Origin: JANQFV01 sp964468185
Lineage (GTDB): Bacteria > Planctomycetota > Phycisphaerae > UBA1845 > Fen-1342
Direction: 5' to 3'
DNA: 64,000 nucleotides
NCBI GenBank assembly: GCA_964468185.1
Contig: CAYXTR010000005.1
Coordinates: forward strand, 102,805 to 166,804
Positions within the stretch are counted from its first letter, which is position 1. Each line of letters starts with the position of its first letter. Of the stretch, positions 10,017 to 18,522 are shown in pieces. Position numbers and translations under genes: made by a program. The notes below the pieces were generated by a model. That model made no database searches, had not been told where the DNA came from, and worked only from the letters and a program-made list of their open reading frames with translations.

Positions 10017-11027
10017 TCATTCGATGGACACGACAATCTTGCCGAAATGGCGGCCGGCTTCCATGCAGCGCAGTGCTGCGGGCAAGTCCTGGAACGCAAA
10101 GTTCTGGTCGATGACGGGCTGGATGTCGTGCTTGAGGATGAAGCGGGTCATGTCTTCAAAGGCGGCGCGCGAATCGACCATGACGCCGGCGATGTGCAGG
10201 CGCTTCATCAGGATCAGCCCAGTATTGACTTCGCCGGTGAGGCCCTTGAGAGCGCCGAGCAGGCCGATGGTACCGCCGGCGCGGGTGGCCATCAGCGATT
10301 GGTTGAGTGTGGCGGCGCCGACGGTTTCGACGGTCACATCGGCGCCGCTGCCGCCGGTGAGTTCGAGAACCTGTTTTTCCCATTTGGGCTGCGTGGCGTA
10401 ATTGATCGTGTGGGTGGCGCCGAGGCTGCGGGCGCGCTCGAGCTTCTCGTCGCTGCTGCTGGTGATGATGACGTCGGCGCCCATGGCGCGGGCGAGCTGG
10501 ACGGCAAAGATTGACACGCCGCCGGTACCGAGGGTCAGTACGGTCTGTCCTGTTTTGACGTGGGTGACCGTGCGCAGGACGCTCCAGGCGGTCAGGGCAG
10601 CGATGGGCAGCGTCGCAGCGGCGGACAGCTCGATCCCATCCGGGACCTTGACGACTGCGTCGGCTGACAGAATGACCTGGTCGGCCGCGAGGCCCGGGCC
10701 GGGCAGTCCGAGCGTGGTACCGGCGTACTCCTGTCGAAAAGGGCCTTCCAGCCAGGCGGAGATGAAATGCGACATGACGCGGTCGCCAACAGCCACCCGG
10801 GTGACTTCCGATCCGACGGCCGACACGATGCCGGCGCCGTCACTGACGGGGATGGCCGGCAATGGGAGTTTCGGGTTGTATTTTCCCGTGATGACGAGCA
10901 GATCGCGGTAGTTCAGGCTCAGTTCCTTCACGTCGACGAGGATTTCGTCAGGGCCCGGTTCCGGACGTTGCGTTTCGATGAGCTTGAGGTTGTCGAGCCC
11001 GAATTGATCGAGTTGATAGGCGCGCAT
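10017..11027 (-). CDS. Zinc-type MDR alcohol dehydrogenase / quinone oxidoreductase family protein
   Basis: A 336-residue NAD(P)-dependent medium-chain dehydrogenase/reductase. The N-terminal GroES-like domain shows 'LSLNYRDLLVITGKYN' and 'PVSDGAGIVSAVG'. The Rossmann domain has 'LTLGTGGVSIFAVQLA' and 'GATHTINY'. The Cys that binds catalytic zinc in true alcohol dehydrogenases is replaced in 'NYRDL', as in quinone-oxidoreductase-like members, so zinc catalysis is doubtful. It is a stand-alone gene upstream of tsaD and divergent from recQ. The substrate is unknown. Confidence 0.85.
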   Translation of the reverse strand: MRAYQLDQFGLDNLKLIETQRPEPGPDEILVDVKELSLNYRDLLVITGKYNPKLPLPAIPVSDGAGIVSAVGSEVTRVAVGDRVMSHFISAWLEGPFRQEYAGTTLGLPGPGLAADQVILSADAVVKVPDGIELSAAATLPIAALTAWSVLRTVTHVKTGQTVLTLGTGGVSIFAVQLARAMGADVIITSSSDEKLERARSLGATHTINYATQPKWEKQVLELTGGSGADVTVETVGAATLNQSLMATRAGGTIGLLGALKGLTGEVNTGLILMKRLHIAGVMVDSRAAFEDMTRFILKHDIQPVIDQNFAFQDLPAALRCMEAGRHFGKIVVSIE

Positions 11028-11148
11028 GCGAAATCTCCGAATAGGGTGGCCCGCGGCTCCGCGTAGCCAAGCTACTCTGGATGTTATTCAGGGTTGTGTC
11101 AATTGGGCTGGTGGACCGGAGATTCGGCATTTGTTAGCATCGCGTGAT

Positions 11149-13002
11149 ATGAGGGATGCGAACGGAGAAGTAAGACCTGGTGTACCAGCTATTGCCGATG
11201 TACTGCGCTCGTACTGGGGCTTTGAGTCGCTGCGGCCTATACAGGCGGAAGCGATTGAGGCGGGAATCGCGGGGCGCGATTCGCTGGTCGTGATGCCAAC
11301 GGGTGGGGGTAAGTCGCTGTGCTATCAGGTGCCGCCCTTGGTCGCAAAACGGACCGACGTGGTTGTTTCGCCGCTGATTTCGCTGATGAAGGACCAGGTG
11401 GACGGGTTGCGGGCGTGTGGCTACCCCGCGGCGGCGGTGTACAGCGACATGCGCGCGGATGAGAAGCGGGAGATTGCGCGGGCGTTGCGGGCGGGCGCGT
11501 TGCGCTTGCTGTTTGTTGCTCCCGAGCGGCTGATGACACCGAAGATGCTGGACTTCCTGCGAACGCTCGACATTCGCGCCTTCGCGATTGACGAAGCGCA
11601 TTGCATCAGTCAGTGGGGGCATGATTTTCGCCCGATTTATCGTCAACTGGCGGATTTGCGCGGGCATTTCCCACAGGCGACCCTCCACGGGTTTACGGCG
11701 ACGGCGACGCCGCGGGTTCGCGATGACATCGCGCAGCAGCTTGGATTGCGCGAGCCGGACGTGTTGGTCGGACGGTTTGATCGGCGGAATCTCGTATATC
11801 GGGTGGTCGACAAGCTGGACGTGGAGCAGCAGGTGTTGGAAGCGATTCGCCGGCGTGAGGGTGACGCGGTCATTGTCTACTGCATCTCCCGGAAGGAGGC
11901 GGAGTCGCTCGCGACTGTGCTTGAACGCCATGGTGTGCGGGCGGCGTGCTATCACGCCGGGCTTTCGGCGCAACAGCGACACGAGACGCAGGAGCGGTTT
12001 GCCCGCGAGCAGCTTGATGTGGTGGTGGCGACGGTGGCGTTCGGGATGGGGATCGATCGCAGCAATGTGCGGTGCGTGATTCACGCGGCGCTGCCGAAGT
12101 CCATCGAGCATTATCAGCAGGAGACGGGACGGGCGGGTCGGGACGGGCTTGAGGCGGAATGTGTGTTGCTGTACTCGGCGGGCGATGCGATTCGTTGGGA
12201 GCAGTTGATTGACAAGAGCAACGAGGAGGCGCGGGTTTCGGCTGAGGTTGCCCGGGCGTCGCGGGCATTGCTGATGGAGATGCGTGGGTTTGCGGCGAGT
12301 CTGGTGTGTCGCCACAAGGCGTTGTCGGAGTATTTTGGGCAGGCGTATGGGCAGGAGAATTGCGGGGCGTGTGATGTCTGCCTGGACGAGCACGAATCGG
12401 ATCCCGAGGCGATGGCGGTGGCCCAGCAGGTGCTGACGTGCGTGCGGGAAGTTGAGCAGCGATTTGGCGTCGTGCATGTCGTCAATGTGCTGCGCGGTGC
12501 GAAGGACCAGCGTATTCGCTCGTTTGGGCATGATGCGCTGGGGTCGCACGGCGCGCTCGGACACCTGGCCGAGAAGACGGTTAAGAGTGTCGTGTATCAG
12601 TTGATTGATCAGGGCGTGCTAGACCGCACCGAGACGGATCGACCGCTGCTGAAGCTGAATCATCAGTCTGCACTCGTAATGCAAGGCGAGCGCGCTGTGC
12701 GGTTGAAGGTCTCGGTGCCCCGCAACGTCAAGGCGGCCAGGCTGGCGGTGGATGACTGGGCGGGTGTGGATCGAGTGTTGTTCGAGAGTCTGCGTGAATT
12801 GCGGAAGACGATCGCCAGCGAGCGGCAGGTGCCGGCGTTTGTCGTGTTTGGTGATCGAACGTTGCGGGACATGGCGCGACGTAGACCGCGGAAGACCGAC
12901 GAATTGCTGGCGTGCCATGGTGTTGGGCGACAGAAGTTGGAGCAGTTTGGCAAGCGGTTTGCTGCGCACATCGCGGCGTATCTTGATGGAGAGTCAGCCT
13001 GA
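11149..13002 (+). CDS. recQ: ATP-dependent DNA helicase RecQ
   Basis: A 3'-5' DNA helicase of homologous recombination and replication repair. The 617-residue product from ATG 11149 shows Walker A 'MPTGGGKSLCYQ', the DEAH-type box and RecQ loop 'IDEAHCISQWGHDFRP', motif IV-VI sequences including 'QETGRAGRDGL', a zinc-binding Cys set ('LVCRHK', 'ENCGACDVC'), a winged-helix region, and a C-terminal HRDC domain ('LRELRKTIASERQVPAFVVF'). All RecQ domains are present, in order. Codons upstream to 11026 are in frame but not RecQ-like. It converges on the CX5R phosphatase gene. Confidence 0.96.
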   Translation: MRDANGEVRPGVPAIADVLRSYWGFESLRPIQAEAIEAGIAGRDSLVVMPTGGGKSLCYQVPPLVAKRTDVVVSPLISLMKDQVDGLRACGYPAAAVYSDMRADEKREIARALRAGALRLLFVAPERLMTPKMLDFLRTLDIRAFAIDEAHCISQWGHDFRPIYRQLADLRGHFPQATLHGFTATATPRVRDDIAQQLGLREPDVLVGRFDRRNLVYRVVDKLDVEQQVLEAIRRREGDAVIVYCISRKEAESLATVLERHGVRAACYHAGLSAQQRHETQERFAREQLDVVVATVAFGMGIDRSNVRCVIHAALPKSIEHYQQETGRAGRDGLEAECVLLYSAGDAIRWEQLIDKSNEEARVSAEVARASRALLMEMRGFAASLVCRHKALSEYFGQAYGQENCGACDVCLDEHESDPEAMAVAQQVLTCVREVEQRFGVVHVVNVLRGAKDQRIRSFGHDALGSHGALGHLAEKTVKSVVYQLIDQGVLDRTETDRPLLKLNHQSALVMQGERAVRLKVSVPRNVKAARLAVDDWAGVDRVLFESLRELRKTIASERQVPAFVVFGDRTLRDMARRRPRKTDELLACHGVGRQKLEQFGKRFAAHIAAYLDGESA

Positions 13003-13018
13003 TCGACCCCAAGCGCGT

Positions 13019-13522
13019 CTAGGCCCACGGATCGACGCGGCGCAGGGCGGCGAGGAGGTCGCCGTCCCAGCTGAGCGCGTCGTCAATGAGTTCGATGAAG
13101 CGGGCGTTTGGTGCGGCGTCGGGCTTGATGCGGAACAGTGTGGCCACCGCTTCGTCCACGCTTTCGCGACCCAGCCAGGTGGCCAGCACGCCGAGGGCCG
13201 CCGCCGGTCCGCGACTGATGCCGGCGTAGCAGTGTGTGAGCAGGATGCCCGAGTCGGATGCGATGCGCTGGGCAAAAGCGACCAGAGCTGCGGCGTCGCC
13301 GGCGCGGGGGCCGCGGGCGAAGTCGAGGTCATCGAGGACGTCGTAGAATTCGAGCCGCAGGCGGGACGGACAGGTCTCGAAGCCCTCTGGGAGCGATTCA
13401 CCCGGGTCACCAATCGAGACGAGGTGGCGAATGCGCGGGCCCTCGTGCGGCGGGCTCAGCAGATCCGCCGCGTCGGGGCGGGAGGTGACGATGACACGGG
13501 GATGAGCGGGACGCGTCGTCAC
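13019..13522 (-). CDS. Dual-specificity/tyrosine phosphatase-like protein
   Basis: The recognisable part contains the cysteine-phosphatase P-loop 'HCYAGISR', an exact HCX5R, preceded by 'LEFYDVLDD', which probably supplies the general acid Asp. The rest is a small alpha/beta phosphatase domain of about 167 residues. The open frame extends to 13771 inside the PAP2 gene, but that part is low-complexity shadow sequence. GTG 13522, with AAGG about 12 nt upstream, is the likely start and gives a 22-bp gap to the PAP2 gene. Similar planctomycete and proteobacterial proteins are called 'protein tyrosine phosphatase'. The target is unknown. Confidence 0.75.
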   Translation of the reverse strand: MTTRPAHPRVIVTSRPDAADLLSPPHEGPRIRHLVSIGDPGESLPEGFETCPSRLRLEFYDVLDDLDFARGPRAGDAAALVAFAQRIASDSGILLTHCYAGISRGPAAALGVLATWLGRESVDEAVATLFRIKPDAAPNARFIELIDDALSWDGDLLAALRRVDPWA

Positions 13523-13544
13523 AGTGTATTGGGACCTTGCCAGT

Positions 13545-14624
13545 TCACCAGCGTTTTGTGAGTGCCAGCCCGGATGTGCCGGTTTCCGGATCGATGAATG
13601 GGATGAGCTCCATGCCGAACAGCTCGGGAAATTCGGCCTGGTTGTCGCGGGCGATTGAGGAGCCGACGACGTAGCCGAGCATGGCACCGAAAACGACGTC
13701 TGAGAAGTTATGCACGTTCGAGTCGAGGCGTTGATAGCCGACGAGGCCAGCCAAGGCCAGGGAGGGGACACCGACCATGGGACCGTAGTGCTCGTTCAGG
13801 ACGGCGGCGACGGTGAACGAGCTGGAGGTGTGGCCACTGGGCCAGGCGAGGCGATCGCCGTTGGGGGCATCGGTGCGCACCGTGACCTTCAAGGCCATCG
13901 TCGTAAGGCCGTTGACGGCGAGCGCCTGCCCGAGTGTTTTGGCCAGCTCGTGCTGTTTGACGTCTTTCGTCAGTGTACTGCCGAGCCATAGAGCGCCGGC
14001 GGCGGCGAAGTGCGTGCCGGGGTGGCCGAGGAGCTGGATGGGCTCGTCGAAATCGCCGAGCTGGCGGTTGCCGTGCACGCGGCCGACGATTGTGTCGTCG
14101 ACGCCGGTCTCGCGGATGGAAACGCTGGCGCCCATGGCGACCGTGAGGGCGAGGGCGTTTTCCACGTCCCAGAAGGCAGTCTTGAAGCCGCGCCACAGAC
14201 CGTGGGTGCCGAGGTTCAGGCCTTCGCGGCCCATCTGGTGCCAGACGTTGCGGCGCCAGTAGCCGGCGGGGGGCTCAAACGTGAGGGGAGTGGCCAAGTC
14301 ATCGGTTGGTTGCGTTTCGGGGCTGGATTGATGGAAGCATGCTGACGTGGGCTTTACTGCTGCCGAGGAGTAGGCCAATCGAATGCCGTGCTCAGGGGCT
14401 GCGGCGCGCGGTTTCACGGCTGACTGCGTGACCGAATAAGCGGGTCGGGAAGCGATGTCGTCGGCGTGCGTGCGGGCGTAGGCGTCGATCGCCGCGCGCA
14501 GGCTCGCGTGTGTGACTCTATCTGCTGGAGCCTGACAAGCGGCGATGAGCAGGCAGAAGCAGAGCAGGAGCGGGAGTCGTATGAGCTTGGCACTGGCCCG
14601 CCTGTACGTTGGCATTTGGTCCAT
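13545..14624 (-). CDS. PAP2-family phosphatase lipoprotein
   Basis: A 359-residue exported protein. From ATG 14624 (AAGGA upstream) the signal 'LLLCFCLLIAAC' ends in a lipobox Cys. The C-terminal domain has the three PAP2 motifs: 'KVTVRTDAPNGDR' (KX6RP-like), 'WPSGHTSS' (PSGH) and 'RLDSNVHNFSD' (RX5HX3D). PAP2 enzymes remove phosphate from lipid phosphates or other phosphoesters on the outer face of the membrane. There are few transmembrane helices, so this is more like a class A acid phosphatase or vanadium haloperoxidase relative than an integral lipid phosphatase. It precedes the CX5R phosphatase gene; the two probably form an operon. Confidence 0.87.
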   Translation of the reverse strand: MDQMPTYRRASAKLIRLPLLLCFCLLIAACQAPADRVTHASLRAAIDAYARTHADDIASRPAYSVTQSAVKPRAAAPEHGIRLAYSSAAVKPTSACFHQSSPETQPTDDLATPLTFEPPAGYWRRNVWHQMGREGLNLGTHGLWRGFKTAFWDVENALALTVAMGASVSIRETGVDDTIVGRVHGNRQLGDFDEPIQLLGHPGTHFAAAGALWLGSTLTKDVKQHELAKTLGQALAVNGLTTMALKVTVRTDAPNGDRLAWPSGHTSSSFTVAAVLNEHYGPMVGVPSLALAGLVGYQRLDSNVHNFSDVVFGAMLGYVVGSSIARDNQAEFPELFGMELIPFIDPETGTSGLALTKRW

Positions 14625-14795
14625 GTTGGTTCCTTGGCAGCGCGGTATGCCGGCAGGGGCGGAGTCTATCGCGTCTGCGAAGGGTTCGCTATGCGTGCGC
14701 CGGAATGGTCGAGACACGGCCGGAAACTGACGGTTTGGCGCCGGGTGCGATTCCGCTGACAATTCGAAGCTCTGAAGTCTGATCAGGAGAGGACG

Positions 14796-16199
14796 ATGAC
14801 GCCTGATGAAGTGTTGGATTTCGCGCAGGACCACGCGGTTGAGTACGTAGATCTGCGCTGGACCGAATCCGGTGGACGCTGGCAGCACGCGACTGTGCCG
14901 CTGACCGAGCTTTCCGCGGCGCGGTTCTCGCCGGAGGTGGGATTCCCGGCTCGTGCGTTGCCCGCCGGCGGCACACTGCTGCCGATTCAGGCTCGGCTGG
15001 TGCCGGATGGGGCGACGGCGCTGGTGGATCCATTCCTGCAACACCCGACGCTGGCGATGACGTGCGACGTGCGGACGGGGGCGGCTTTTCCCGGAGCGGA
15101 TGACTCGCGCGGCATTGCCCGGCGAGCAGAAGCATATGTCACGCAATCGCAGCACGGTGACGCTGTGCAAGTACGTTGCAACCTGGAGTTTTTCGTTTTC
15201 GATCAGGCATGCTTTGAGCACGGGCTACATGCCGGACATTACAGCGTTGATTCTCGTGAGGGAGTGTGGCGGCGTGGTCGGGACGAAGGCGACAATCTGG
15301 GAACGCAAATCGACCTGGGTCGCGGAACCGCCCCGCTACCGCCGCACGATAGTCTGCACAACCTGCGTGGGGAGATGGTCGCCGCACTGGAAGCGTGCGA
15401 CGTACGTTGTCTCGGGCATCGCCACGGACCGGCGACCGGCGGGCATGCGGTGATCGCTTTGCCCGCGGGCGATATCGTCACGACGGCGGACCGGGTGATG
15501 CTGGCCCGCTACGTGGTGCGAAATGTGGCAGCCCGGCATGGCAAGGTCGTGACATTCATGCCGCAACCGCTGTTTGGTGAATACGGGAGTGGGATGAGCA
15601 CGTTGCTGGCAGTGCAACGGGCGGGGGAATCGGTGCTTGTGGGACGGGATGGTCTGACGGACGTGGGGCGGCGCGCGATTGGTGGATTATTGCGGCATGC
15701 GCGCGGCCTGACGGCGCTGGCGTGTCCGACGACGAACAGCTATAAGCGGCTGATGGGGGGGCGGGGCGTGACCACGAGCCTGACATACGGAGCGGAAGGT
15801 GAGGGGGTGTTGATCAGTGCCGGGAGCGTGACGGGGCCGCGGCCGCACGGGGCCCTGGCGGTGCGACTGCCGGATGCGAGTTGCAATCCGTACCTGACCT
15901 TCAGTGCCTTGTTGATGGCTGCGATTGACGGGATGGAGAGCAAGGCGGAGCCCGGTCCGCCGACCGAAGGCAGTGAGGAGGATCCAGAGTTGGCGGGATC
16001 GGCCGAAGGCGCTGGCCTGCCGGCGACGCTCGATGAGGCGTTGACGTCGCTCGCGGCGGATCATCGTTTTCTGCTGCGCGGCGAGGTGTTCAGCGGAGAC
16101 CTGGTGCGGGCGTGGATAGAGCGAAAGCGGCGGACGGATGTCGCGGCGCTGCGTGCCCGGCCGCATCCGCATGAGTTCTGTTTGTATTTTGACGTGTGA
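14796..16199 (+). CDS. Glutamine synthetase type I-like protein with degenerate active site
   Basis: At 467 residues it aligns end to end with bacterial GlnA. Shared blocks are 'EYVDLRWTESGGRWQHATVP', 'RYVVRNVAARHGKVVTFMPQP', 'PTTNSYKRL', 'VRLPDASCNPYLTFSALLMA' and the C-terminal 'HPHEFCLYFDV'. Nearly every catalytic residue is changed: 'EPEFF' is 'NLEFF', 'HHEVATAGQNE' is 'RHGPATGGHAV', 'GSGMHCHMS' is 'GSGMSTLLA', 'SARNRSASIR' is 'GAEGEGVLIS', the 'DGSSI' loop is missing, and the adenylylation Tyr segment is gone. It is therefore unlikely to make glutamine. The ribosome site AGGAGAGG is strong, so the gene looks expressed. Its function is unknown. Confidence 0.85.
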   Translation: MTPDEVLDFAQDHAVEYVDLRWTESGGRWQHATVPLTELSAARFSPEVGFPARALPAGGTLLPIQARLVPDGATALVDPFLQHPTLAMTCDVRTGAAFPGADDSRGIARRAEAYVTQSQHGDAVQVRCNLEFFVFDQACFEHGLHAGHYSVDSREGVWRRGRDEGDNLGTQIDLGRGTAPLPPHDSLHNLRGEMVAALEACDVRCLGHRHGPATGGHAVIALPAGDIVTTADRVMLARYVVRNVAARHGKVVTFMPQPLFGEYGSGMSTLLAVQRAGESVLVGRDGLTDVGRRAIGGLLRHARGLTALACPTTNSYKRLMGGRGVTTSLTYGAEGEGVLISAGSVTGPRPHGALAVRLPDASCNPYLTFSALLMAAIDGMESKAEPGPPTEGSEEDPELAGSAEGAGLPATLDEALTSLAADHRFLLRGEVFSGDLVRAWIERKRRTDVAALRARPHPHEFCLYFDV

Positions 16200-16266
16200 T
16201 GGACTGGAAACCCGGTATCGAACTCGACCGGTCACGTACTGGCTGGCGGGTGGAAGGAGCGTGAGG

Positions 16267-18288
16267 ATGCGCAGCCGGATGATCGCGATGTGCCTGGGAG
16301 TCGTGCTGAGTGTGGCGCAGGTGGCGGATGCCGCGGAGCCGGTGACGACGGCGAGTCTGCTCGAACAAATGACCGATTTACGACAGTTGGCGGAACATCC
16401 GGAACCGGCCTTCACGTGCCGGCAGTTCTCGAGCTATGACCGTGTCTCGATCACGCCGGACAATCACGACGACTGGTTCGCGAATGCCGACTGGGGCAAG
16501 TTCATCCGCGTGGAACAACGGGATGGGCGTAGCGAGCATGTGATGGTGGACGTAGCCGGGCCGGGGGCACTGGTCCGCATCTGGTCGGCGAACCCGAAGG
16601 GGACCCTGCGGATTTACCTGGATGGGGCGGAGCAGCCGATCGTTGAGGCGCGGATGGAGGATTTGCTGGGTGGGAAGGTGCCCGGCTTTCCGGAGCCGCT
16701 GGCGGGGCGGCGCAGTGCGGGTTGGAACCTGTACTTCCCGATTCCATATGCGAAGCACTGCAAGATCACGTGTGATCACGGTGGGTTCTACTATCACGTG
16801 AACTATCGCACATATGACTCGGGGACGCGTGTGCGAACGTTCACGCCGCAGGATCTGGCGGAGAACGCCGAGGTTATCAAGCAGGTGGCACGGGCGCTGT
16901 TGCAGCCGACGCAAGGTGATCGCGAGCACGCGCGGCTGGTTCGGGAGATTCGGGCACAGGTTGCGGCGGAGCGGGGCGTGACTGAGATCAAGGGTGGCGA
17001 TGCGAAAGACGTTGCCCGGCTTGATCGTCCCGGTTGCATCGAGGAGATCTGCGTCAAGCTGGACGCCAAGGATCTCGCGCGCGGTTTGCGGCAGACCGTG
17101 CTTGGCATGGAGTTCGACGGCGCATGTACGGTTGCGTGCCCGCTCGGTGACTTTTTTGGTGCCGGTCCCGGGGTGCAGCCGTACGCCTCATTGCCACTGG
17201 GGGTCGAGGCGGATGGCGTGATGTGGTCGCGGTGGGTGATGCCGTTTGCCCAGGGGGCGCGCATCTGGCTGGAGAATCTCGGTACACAGCCGGTGCGCGT
17301 TGTGTTTGGAATACGTCAGAGCGACTATGCCTGGACGTCGTGCTCTCAGCATTTTGGGGCCGGCTGGCGTGTGGAGCGGGAGGTTCCGTCGCGACCGTTC
17401 ATCGATTGGAATTACGTGGATATTGACGGGCGCGGTGTGTTCGTTGGCGCGGCGTTTGCGATCGCGAATCCGGTGCGAAACTGGTGGGGTGAAGGGGATG
17501 AGAAGATCTATGTGGACGGCGAGAAGTTTCCCAGCCATTTTGGCACGGGCACGGAGGATTACTTCGGTTACGCCTGGTGCTCGCCGGAGCAGTTCACGCA
17601 TGCCTATCACAATCAGCCGCGGTGCGATGGCCCGCAGAACTACGGGCACACGGCGGTGAATCGCTGGCATGTGCTGGATCGGATTCCGTTCGAGTCGTCG
17701 TTTCGGTTTGATATGGAGTTCTGGCATCAGCACAGTGCGACCAAGGCCCTGGAGATGTCGGTTGCGACCTATTGGTATGCCCGTCCGGGCGCCGAATCGA
17801 ACCGTGGCAAGCCGACTGCTGAGGACGTCCGTCTGGTGGTGATCCCACCATATGTCGCCCCGAAGGTGGAGGGCGCGATCGAAGGCGAGGAAATGGAGAT
17901 TATGGCGAAGACCGGCACCCCTGCGCCGCAACACATCAGCGGGTGCAGTGGGGATCGGCATCTGTGGTGGCGCGGGGCCGAACCGGGCGAAGAGCTGGAC
18001 CTGGTTTTTGAGGCCCAGGAAGACGGTCCGCACAGGATCTATGCGAGGTTCGTGAAGGCCGCGGATTATGGTCGCGTGCAACTCGCGCTCAATGGCGAAG
18101 CGCTGGGTGAGCCGTTGGATTTGTATAACGATGGCGTGGTCGTTTCAGAAGAGAAGCTGCTGGGGCAGGCCCGGCTGCGTGGTGGCAGGAATACCCTGAC
18201 GATCCGCATCGTGGGGGCAAACGAGCAGGCCGTTAAGAAATACATGGCCGGCTTCGATTACCTGCGACTGGAGCGGGTTGATCAGTAG
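16267..18288 (+). CDS. Glycoside hydrolase family 172 (DUF2961) protein, secreted
   Basis: A 673-residue exported protein with signal peptide 'MCLGVVLSVAQVADA'. The middle has DUF2961/GH172 hallmarks: 'VDVAGPGALVRIWSANPKG', 'YFPIPYAKHCKI', 'GTGTEDYFGYAW' and 'YHNQPRCDGPQNYG'. The known GH172 enzymes act on difructose dianhydrides and arabinofuranosides. A C-terminal ~130-residue beta-rich part ('HISGCSGDRHLWWRGAEPG') looks like an accessory carbohydrate-binding-type module. ATG 16267 is 7 nt from AAGGAG. It follows the GS-like gene by 67 bp on the same strand and may be co-transcribed with it. Its likely role is polysaccharide degradation in the periplasm or outside the cell. Confidence 0.88.
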   Translation: MRSRMIAMCLGVVLSVAQVADAAEPVTTASLLEQMTDLRQLAEHPEPAFTCRQFSSYDRVSITPDNHDDWFANADWGKFIRVEQRDGRSEHVMVDVAGPGALVRIWSANPKGTLRIYLDGAEQPIVEARMEDLLGGKVPGFPEPLAGRRSAGWNLYFPIPYAKHCKITCDHGGFYYHVNYRTYDSGTRVRTFTPQDLAENAEVIKQVARALLQPTQGDREHARLVREIRAQVAAERGVTEIKGGDAKDVARLDRPGCIEEICVKLDAKDLARGLRQTVLGMEFDGACTVACPLGDFFGAGPGVQPYASLPLGVEADGVMWSRWVMPFAQGARIWLENLGTQPVRVVFGIRQSDYAWTSCSQHFGAGWRVEREVPSRPFIDWNYVDIDGRGVFVGAAFAIANPVRNWWGEGDEKIYVDGEKFPSHFGTGTEDYFGYAWCSPEQFTHAYHNQPRCDGPQNYGHTAVNRWHVLDRIPFESSFRFDMEFWHQHSATKALEMSVATYWYARPGAESNRGKPTAEDVRLVVIPPYVAPKVEGAIEGEEMEIMAKTGTPAPQHISGCSGDRHLWWRGAEPGEELDLVFEAQEDGPHRIYARFVKAADYGRVQLALNGEALGEPLDLYNDGVVVSEEKLLGQARLRGGRNTLTIRIVGANEQAVKKYMAGFDYLRLERVDQ

Positions 18289-18522
18289 GGCTGGCCGCGG
18301 GAACTGATTTGCAATCTCGTCTCATGAACTCGCGCGGACTGCTGCCGAGCGCTCGCGGTCGGTCTGTGCTGTGGCGAGATGCGCAGGTTTTGCGTGCAAG
18401 GTAGTGTAGCTGGGGGCGTGGGCGGGGGAAAGCCGATGGCGATGGTGAAGCGCTAGTGGGTTTGGCAGGGGTGCGCGCCGACCTATGGCTGGGTGTGCGA
18501 CCACGGATCAGGAGATGCAACG

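Noticed and set aside
11134..12564. A 476-codon leftward open frame inside recQ
   Set aside because: Arg/His-rich shadow of recQ with no family resemblance; recQ has all its motifs in the other strand.
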